In this document: positions 50,946 through 55,916 of the stretch, one piece after another
Numbering within the stretch: position 1 is the first letter of the stretch
How the letters are laid out: each line of letters opens with the position of its first letter
Origin: an uncultured Faecalibacterium sp.
Lineage (GTDB): Bacteria; Bacillota; Clostridia; Oscillospirales; Ruminococcaceae
DNA length: 55,916 nucleotides
Assembly (NCBI GenBank): GCA_934525325.1
Contig: CAKSZE010000006.1
Coordinates: 1-55,916 of the forward strand
Reading direction: 5' to 3'
The notes under the pieces: generated by a model
What the model was told of the DNA's origin: nothing
Database searches by the model: none
What the model saw: only the letters and a program-made list of their open reading frames with translations
Made by a program: the position numbers and the translations under genes

Positions 50946-51974
50946 CTACTGCTCCGCCATGGCCTTCAGCGCTGCCTTTTGCAGGTCGGTGACCGAGATG
51001 GTACACAGCGCCTTCAGGTCGGCGTCTGTGCCGTCTGCGGAGAGCTTGCCGATCTCCACCGCGTTTTTGCCCTTCAGGTAGCCGCACCAGCCTGCGCTGT
51101 GCTCGTACCACTCCTTGCCTAACGCGCTTGCGCTGCGCATCCCGTAGCTGTCGCCCAGTTCGTTTTTGGTGTACACCGGCTCCCGCGGGGCAGACACCGT
51201 GCCGTCCGCGCTGACGGTCAGCTCCGGCTCGGTCATATCCCCGATAGCGCTGGTCACCCGGGCGTTCTCGTCCATAGTCACCACCGCCAGCGTGATCTTA
51301 GCCTGCACCTGTGCGTCCTTGTCGTCTGTGCCCGCAAGTTCCTGCGGCATTTCGGCCACCTCTACGCCCAGCTTGACCGTATCGCCACGGGCAGCGCCCA
51401 GCACCTGCGCATTTTCGCAGGCGCGGACGACAGCATCCCGGTAACGGTCCACCGCGATGGTGCAGCCGGAGAGAAGGTCTGCATCGGCGGGCTTGCCGTC
51501 TGCATCCGTTTTCAGCTTTTTCACTTCCTCCGGGGTCTTGCCCTCAAGCCAGCTGCCAAAGGCATCGGCCTGCTCTGCCCAGCCTTTTTTCAGTCCGGAC
51601 ACCTCTGCCAACGGGTAGTCCTTCCCCTTCTGGCGCTTGGTGCGGGTGTCGGTAGGGGTGGTCACCTTGCCGGTGCCGTCCGCACTGACCGAAAGCTCCA
51701 GCTCATCCAGTGTCACCCCAGCCAGCTTGCCGTCTGCATCCAGCAGCACGGCAGCCGCCACGGTGCGGATATTGCCCGCACGGTCTGTACCCGTCGCTTC
51801 GGTCAGAACCCCCAGCCCGGTGCGCCACGCCGCATTTTGCGCTGCGCTGCTGCCCGCAGAAGTGCTGCCGCTCATAGAACCGGAACTGCTGCCGGAGCTT
51901 CCCCCGCCGCAGCCGGTCAATGCCAGTGCTGCCGCCAGCGTGCAGCACAAAAACCATCGCGATGCCTGTTTCAT
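50946..51974 (-). CDS. Lipoprotein with two related domains, function unknown
   Basis: 342 aa from ATG 51972-51974. Lipobox LTGC and a Gly/Ser tether (to about 45). Two repeats follow, each with a strand-rich part (LDELELSVSADGTGKV; MTEPELTVSADGTVSA) and a Lys-Trp helix (LKKGWAEQADAFGSWLEGKT; LGKEWYEHSAGWCGYLKGKN). The halves resemble FMN-binding-type proteins of Firmicutes in outline, but the covalent-FMN Thr motif is not seen. Probably an internal duplication. 92 bp after cls and may share its transcript. Confidence 0.72.
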   Translation of the reverse strand: MKQASRWFLCCTLAAALALTGCGGGSSGSSSGSMSGSTSAGSSAAQNAAWRTGLGVLTEATGTDRAGNIRTVAAAVLLDADGKLAGVTLDELELSVSADGTGKVTTPTDTRTKRQKGKDYPLAEVSGLKKGWAEQADAFGSWLEGKTPEEVKKLKTDADGKPADADLLSGCTIAVDRYRDAVVRACENAQVLGAARGDTVKLGVEVAEMPQELAGTDDKDAQVQAKITLAVVTMDENARVTSAIGDMTEPELTVSADGTVSAPREPVYTKNELGDSYGMRSASALGKEWYEHSAGWCGYLKGKNAVEIGKLSADGTDADLKALCTISVTDLQKAALKAMAEQ

Positions 51975-52066
51975 ATCGTCACATACGCTCCCTTTCCGTG
52001 CCTGCATTGCAGACGCAGGCTTTGGAGGTAGTGTGCCCCGCCGCGCGGGATTTTATGAGCAGACAC

Positions 52067-53608
52067 TTACATTAAAGGACTGAGCAGACGCAGCACGCTG
52101 TCCAGCGCCGTACCCGCCAGACCGGTGCGGCAGTCGGCGCACTGTACCTCCCGGCACTGGGGCAGGGTGCGGCGCACATCGTCCCGCAAAGCCAGCACCT
52201 GACTGTTTTGCAGCAGCAGCACCCCGCACTCGAAGTGCAGGAACATACTGCGGTAGTCCATATTGATGCTGCCCACCACCGCCGCGCGGTCATCGCTGAC
52301 GCAGCACTTGGCGTGGAGAAAGCCCGGGGTGTACTCGTAGATGCGCACCCCTGCCCGCAGCAGAGGCAGATAGTACGAGCGGCTCAGCCGGAACACCAGT
52401 TTTTTGTCCGGGATGCCCGGCAGCACCAGCCGCACATCCACCCCGCGCTTGGCGGCGTTGCGCAGTGCGTCCAGCATTTCCTCGCCGATGGCGAGATAGG
52501 GCGTATAAAAATAAACGTACTGCTGTGCTTGTGCCAGAATATCCAGATAGACCGTTTCCGCCACCGGCTCTTCGTCCAGCGGGCTGTCCGCGTAGGGCTG
52601 CACCACCCCATCGCTGGCAGGCAGCACCGCAAGCTGCGGACGGAAGGCGCTGTAATCCTGCTCGAAGGGGCGGAAGGCGTTCCAGAAATCCAGAAACATT
52701 ACGGTAAAGTTCCACACCGCAGCGCCCTCGATGCGCAAGCCGGCGTCCTTCCAGTAGCCGAAGCGGGTGATCGCGTTGATGTATTCGTCTGCCAGATTGA
52801 TGCCGCCGGTGTAGGCTACTTTGCCGTCTATCACCACGATCTTGCGGTGGTCGCGGTGGTTCATCACCAGCGAGAGCAACGGCACCACCGGATTAAAGGG
52901 GATGCAGCGGATATGTGCCCGCTCCATGCGCACCACAAAGTCCTTGGGCAGACCCAGCAGGCTACCGAAGTCATCGTAGATCAGCCGCACGTCCACCCCC
53001 TGCGCCGCCTTGCGCCGCAGAATGTCCTCCACGCCCTGCCACATCTTGCCCTGACTGACGATGAAAAACTCCAGAAAGATGCTCTTTTCCGCCTTTTCAA
53101 GGTCGGCCAGCAATGCCGGATACATGGCTTCGCCACAGGAAAAATACCGGGCGGTGGTGTTCTGCCATGCGGGATAGCAGCCGTATTGGGTCAGGTAGCG
53201 GCTCACGCCCCGGTTTTCATCGCACAGCCCGGCGGTCTGCCCGGGCTGCTGGGCGCGGTCTGCCCGGTGCGCCTGCTCCACCGCCTGCATTTTGCTGCGC
53301 AGGCGGCGGGAGGGGCGCTTGTTGCCAAATGCCAGATACAGCGCCCCTCCCAGCAGCGGCAGCAGTCCGATAAGGGCGATCCAGCCTACCTTATAGGCGC
53401 TGTTTTCGTCCTTGCGCACCAGATACAGAATGATCAGCAGGCTTAACCCATTGAGCACCCCGGTGACCCACACCCGCGCCGTGCCAGTGGTGAGAGCAAA
53501 AAACACCCACGCCAGCCATGCAAGCTGCAGCGCCACCAGCACCACCGTGACCGTGATGCGGTTGAGAATGCGGTTGAAAAACTTGACGATCGGCAACCGA
53601 AACAGCAT
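52067..53608 (-). CDS. cls: Cardiolipin synthase (phospholipase D type)
   Basis: 513 aa from ATG 53606-53608, with GGGGAGAGGG upstream. Two N-terminal hydrophobic segments (about 15-60) then a third, and two HKD sites: HRKIVVIDG with TGGINLADEY, and HAKCCVSDD with GSINMD. It joins two phosphatidylglycerols into cardiolipin in the membrane. A 162-bp MITE-like element lies between its start region and its promoter, so the mRNA leader includes it. Confidence 0.93.
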   Translation of the reverse strand: MLFRLPIVKFFNRILNRITVTVVLVALQLAWLAWVFFALTTGTARVWVTGVLNGLSLLIILYLVRKDENSAYKVGWIALIGLLPLLGGALYLAFGNKRPSRRLRSKMQAVEQAHRADRAQQPGQTAGLCDENRGVSRYLTQYGCYPAWQNTTARYFSCGEAMYPALLADLEKAEKSIFLEFFIVSQGKMWQGVEDILRRKAAQGVDVRLIYDDFGSLLGLPKDFVVRMERAHIRCIPFNPVVPLLSLVMNHRDHRKIVVIDGKVAYTGGINLADEYINAITRFGYWKDAGLRIEGAAVWNFTVMFLDFWNAFRPFEQDYSAFRPQLAVLPASDGVVQPYADSPLDEEPVAETVYLDILAQAQQYVYFYTPYLAIGEEMLDALRNAAKRGVDVRLVLPGIPDKKLVFRLSRSYYLPLLRAGVRIYEYTPGFLHAKCCVSDDRAAVVGSINMDYRSMFLHFECGVLLLQNSQVLALRDDVRRTLPQCREVQCADCRTGLAGTALDSVLRLLSPLM

Positions 53609-53630
53609 ACCCTCTCCCCTTTCCGTGTTA

Positions 53631-53792
53631 AGGTGTATCTGAAAACAAAGAAAATGACGAATATTTCGCAAGCACAAGCGGGATTTAAGGCAAATAGCCG
53701 CAGGAATCCTTTGTGGATTTCAAGGCTGTTTAACGCAAAATCCAGCTGTGTTTGTAGAAATAGACTAAATTTTCGACTTTTCAGATACACCC
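53631..53792. mobile_element. MITE-like element, 162 bp
   Basis: Terminal inverted repeats GGTGTATCTGAAAA (632-645) and TTTTCAGATACACC (778-791), perfect over 14 bp, flanked by TA dinucleotides (629-630, 793-794). No coding frame. TA target duplication suggests mobilisation by an IS630/Tc1-like transposase; inference. Confidence 0.75.
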
Positions 53793-53795
53793 TAG

Positions 53796-53818
53796 CTTAC
53801 CTCTATAATATAGGTAAG
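53796..53818. promoter_or_regulatory. Palindromic operator at the cls promoter
   Basis: CTTACCT (796-802) and AGGTAAG (812-818) around an AT-rich centre, overlapping the -10 end and the expected start of transcription. Confidence 0.6.
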
Positions 53819-53845
53819 TATAACGCGGTTTTTCCCCCTTTGCAA
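53817..53845 (-). promoter_or_regulatory. Promoter of cls
   Basis: Leftward TTGCAA (840-845), 17-bp spacer, TATACT (817-822). Confidence 0.65.
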
Positions 53846-53882
53846 GTTTTTGGTGTCGGGACACACCGGAATAATTCCTCGC

Positions 53883-53922
53883 AAAAAAGTTCACCGGAGC
53901 GTCCGCAGATGCCCCGGTGAAC
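53883..53922 (-). terminator. Terminator of degV
   Basis: GTTCACCGG (889-897) pairs with CCGGTGAAC (914-922), TGCG loop read leftward, six U. Confidence 0.85.
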
Positions 53923-53947
53923 CAAGATCCTATTATCTATTTTCCGC

Positions 53948-54796
53948 TCAGACGGTGGGTGCTTCGTTATCCTCGTAGCCCACCATCAGGCCGCCGTACT
54001 CCGCATAGTAGCTGCACAGAGCGCCGCAGGTGCCCACCTCCACCTTGGCCTCCGGGAACACGGCATGGACCATGTGCTTCAGCCGCTCTGCAGCGGCAGC
54101 GTTGCAGCAGTGGTCGATGTGCACCCGACCGTTGGTCAGTCCGTGCGCCTTCATTTCCAGCACCATGCGCTCCAGTGCGCCGTGCTCGCCGCGGGTCTTG
54201 CAAATAACCTCAAGATCACCGGCGTCGCTGGCCTGACCGATGACCCGGATACCCAGCATCCGTGCCACAGCAGCCACAGCGGGCTTCACGCGGCCATTAC
54301 GCGCAAGGTTTGCCAGAGATTCCAGCGCAAACAGCAGATGGGTGTGCTCATGGTACGCCCGGATCTCCTCGCACACGGTATCAAAGGGCTTGCCGACCTT
54401 GATCAGCGCCGCCAGACGCTCTACCAGCAGGCGGGACTCCGCACCGGTGGACAGGCTGTCCAGCACAAAGACCCGCGCACCTTCGTGGCTCTGCTCGTAC
54501 TCCTCGCCCGCCAGCAGCGCGGCGTTGTAAGCGCCGGACAGCGTGCCGGTGATAGTCACAACATACACCTCGTCTGCGCCCTCGTAGGCAGCCATCCAGT
54601 CCGAGATGTTGGGGCAGGAGGTGCTGGTGCGGCCCTTATAGGTGCGCATCATCTCGGCCAGTGCGGGGGCATCCACCTCTTCGGTGTCCACATACTCCTG
54701 CTCGTCGGTCAGGATCTTCAGCGGCACACAGGCAAAATCCACATCGGGGAGCTGGTACACATTTGAAGAGGAATCTACAACAATTTTGCTTTTCAT
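53948..54796 (-). CDS. DegV family fatty-acid-binding protein
   Basis: 282 aa from ATG 54794-54796, with TGGAG upstream. DegV fold: KIVVDSSSNVYQL at the N-terminus, TSTSCPNISDWMAAYE, TITGTLSGAYNAALLA and a C-terminal half with NGRVHIDHCCN. DegV/FakB-like proteins bind a fatty acid, and FakB members present it to a FakA kinase. No fakA is nearby, so the kinase partnership is unproven. A possible link to the membrane-lipid gene cls next door is only positional. Confidence 0.9.
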   Translation of the reverse strand: MKSKIVVDSSSNVYQLPDVDFACVPLKILTDEQEYVDTEEVDAPALAEMMRTYKGRTSTSCPNISDWMAAYEGADEVYVVTITGTLSGAYNAALLAGEEYEQSHEGARVFVLDSLSTGAESRLLVERLAALIKVGKPFDTVCEEIRAYHEHTHLLFALESLANLARNGRVKPAVAAVARMLGIRVIGQASDAGDLEVICKTRGEHGALERMVLEMKAHGLTNGRVHIDHCCNAAAAERLKHMVHAVFPEAKVEVGTCGALCSYYAEYGGLMVGYEDNEAPTV

Positions 54797-54851
54797 ATTT
54801 TTCTCCACTTTCAAGCGGCGCAATGCCGCGGTCATTCCTTTGTTTGCGACC

Positions 54852-54880
54852 ATCATAGCAGTTTTTCAAAACCCTGTCAA
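54852..54880 (-). promoter_or_regulatory. Promoter of degV
   Basis: Leftward TTGACA (875-880), 17-bp spacer, TATGAT (852-857). Confidence 0.75.
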
Positions 54881-54919
54881 CTGTTTTTTCAAATTCTTTC
54901 ACAAAGTTTTCGTTGCCCG

Positions 54920-54948
54920 TTGACCAATTTTCCAAAATGCGGTATACT
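54920..54948 (+). promoter_or_regulatory. Promoter of the DUF1836 gene
   Basis: TTGACC (920-925), 17-bp spacer, TATACT (943-948). The ~100-nt leader can form GCAGGAA/TTCCTGC stems. Confidence 0.7.
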
Positions 54949-55054
54949 GTTTCACAGGCAGAAGTGCTTTTGCAGGAAGCAATCACCCTGCCTTTGCACA
55001 AAAACAACGTTCCTGCTTGCAAAAAGTGCAGGAGCATGAACGGAATAAGATACT

Positions 55055-55597
55055 ATGAAAGCTGAAACCAAACTCCGCGTTGCGGCGTGTGCTGCGGGCT
55101 TTGCCCTGCCCCGGTACAACGATCTTCCCTCGGTAGGGCTGTATCTGGACCAGACGGTGCAGTTCGTCAACGGCTACTTCCGCAGCTTCTGCGGGGTGGA
55201 GCTTACCCCCTCCATGGTAAGCAACTACGTCAAAAAAGGGGTAGTGGATCACCCCATCCGCAAAAAATACACCCGGGATCAGATCGCATCCCTGATGTAC
55301 ATTGCAGTCTCCAAAACTGTGCTCTCGATCGAAAACATCGACACCCTGTTCAAAATGCAGCGGGAGCACTGCTCCGCCGGGACAGCCTACGATATCTTCT
55401 GCGAGGAACTGGAGGCTAGTCTTTCTGTGGTGTTCGGCGGCAAAGCCGCCCAGCCGGAGACTACGCTCAACGATGAGCGTCTGCTGCTGCGCAGCACCAT
55501 TTTTGCGGCGGTCAACAAAATGTATCTGGACTGCTGCTTCGATGCCTTGCGGCAGGAGCAGGCTCTGTGGTCGGATATCCTGCCGGATCTGGCGTAA
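55055..55597 (+). CDS. DUF1836 family protein, putative helix-turn-helix regulator
   Basis: 180 aa. The N-terminal half has LPRYNDLPSVGLYLDQTVQFV then a MerR-like helix-turn-helix: GVELTPSMVSNYVKKGVV and HPIRKKYTRDQIASLM. This is the DUF1836 pattern. The C-terminal half is helical. Role unknown, likely DNA binding. The Shine-Dalgarno is weak (GGAATAAGATACT); a 9-codon frame starting 55036 overlaps the start and might be a leader peptide. Confidence 0.8.
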   Translation: MKAETKLRVAACAAGFALPRYNDLPSVGLYLDQTVQFVNGYFRSFCGVELTPSMVSNYVKKGVVDHPIRKKYTRDQIASLMYIAVSKTVLSIENIDTLFKMQREHCSAGTAYDIFCEELEASLSVVFGGKAAQPETTLNDERLLLRSTIFAAVNKMYLDCCFDALRQEQALWSDILPDLA

Positions 55598-55625
55598 CTG
55601 CACAGTACGGAATAGCAGATATAGC

Positions 55626-55666
55626 AAAAGCCACCCGAAAACTTACGTTTTCAGGTGGCTTTTTTA
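55626..55666. terminator. Bidirectional terminator between the DUF1836 gene and ssrA
   Basis: AAAAGCCACCCGAAAAC pairs with GTTTTCAGGTGGCTTTT (one mismatch), T-runs both ways. Confidence 0.88.
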
Positions 55667-55721
55667 CTGGTGGAGCACAAACGACCTTGTGCGAACACAC
55701 AGAGTTCGTCTGGCTCACGTT

Positions 55722-55916
55722 TGGTGGAGGCGATGGGAGTCGAACCCATGTCCGAAAAGAGCTCAGTGTAGGTGTCTCCGGGTGCAGGCGATCTACAACA
55801 TTCCCGCTGCGCCACGCCGATCGTCAGGCTAGCGCTTTGGTAGCTTCATGAGTTCCTGCCGGTCCGCAAAGCTTAGGTCCGTTCAGGTGCTGTGTCTAAA
55901 GGACGCCCCGACCCCA
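55722..55916 (-). ncRNA. ssrA: tmRNA (3' part; 5' end outside the window)
   Basis: The leftward 3' end reads CATGGGTTCGACTCCCATCG (tRNA-like T-arm) followed by CCTCCACCA, with CCA encoded. The upstream 160 nt hold pseudoknot-like stems. The tag-peptide frame lies beyond the right edge, so the tag sequence cannot be given. It frees stalled ribosomes by trans-translation with SmpB. Confidence 0.93.

Noticed and set aside
53641..53790. Short frame across the MITE-like element
   Set aside because: Its start or end lies in the terminal repeats; no Shine-Dalgarno and no known protein.

Overview
The window reads as chromosome from a GC-rich, low-complexity-intergenic gut Firmicute of the Oscillospiraceae (Ruminococcaceae) type, close in style to Faecalibacterium/Gemmiger/Subdoligranulum. 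This is inferred from gene content: SCIFF peptide and its maturase, spoIVA, DUF951, DUF1836, DUF4364, TSCPD protein, oleate hydratase, an archaeal-type AspRS, and Firmicute -35/-10 promoters with 17-bp spacers. The species cannot be proved from the sequence alone. No phage, CRISPR array, rRNA operon or complete IS is present; mobile DNA is limited to one MITE-like element and a dispersed palindromic repeat.

Layout. 1-5.5 kb: end of a deacetylase-like gene, then a leftward operon DUF951-prfA-tsaC-coaE-lytic transglycosylase-M18 aminopeptidase. 5.5-7.2 kb: rightward S1-domain protein and DUF4364 protein. 7.2-14 kb: spoIVA, aspS, a sugar-1-P transferase, a MATE exporter, and a ZIP metal transporter with a small acidic protein. 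14.4-17.4 kb: a Ser/Ala/Glu-repeat lipoprotein, then LOG protein, two half-size chromate transporters and an acyl-ACP thioesterase. 17.4-21.5 kb: potABCD polyamine importer behind a structured leader. 21.6-25.9 kb: a Gld-like ABC system. 26-31.3 kb: rpmE, a divergent XRE/hypothetical pair, tRNA-Leu, pncB, guaB and a candidate structured ncRNA.

31.4-38.4 kb: aspartate dehydrogenase and a 2-hydroxyacid dehydrogenase; a TPP-riboswitch operon thiD-tenA; and the leftward operon scfA-scfB-Orn/Lys/Arg decarboxylase. 38.5-46.6 kb: tRNA-Gln, a Tat-type 5'-nucleotidase, oleate hydratase, and an aconitase-like/PHP/TSCPD operon. 46.8-50.7 kb: a second MATE exporter and a polar amino-acid ABC importer. 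50.9-55.9 kb: a duplicated-domain lipoprotein, cardiolipin synthase with a MITE in its 5' leader, DegV, DUF1836 protein, and the 3' part of tmRNA (ssrA) running off the right edge.

How it fits together: polyamine import (potABCD) and a decarboxylase that may make polyamines; NAD salvage/synthesis (pncB, aspartate dehydrogenase); thiamine HMP salvage (thiD-tenA); translation genes (prfA, tsaC, rpmE, aspS, two tRNAs, tmRNA). The most interesting unexplained items are the ~180-nt structured RNA with its own promoter and terminator (31046-31225), the attenuator-like potA leader, the composite palindromic repeat family, the MITE lying between the cls promoter and cls, and the twin-operator XRE switch.
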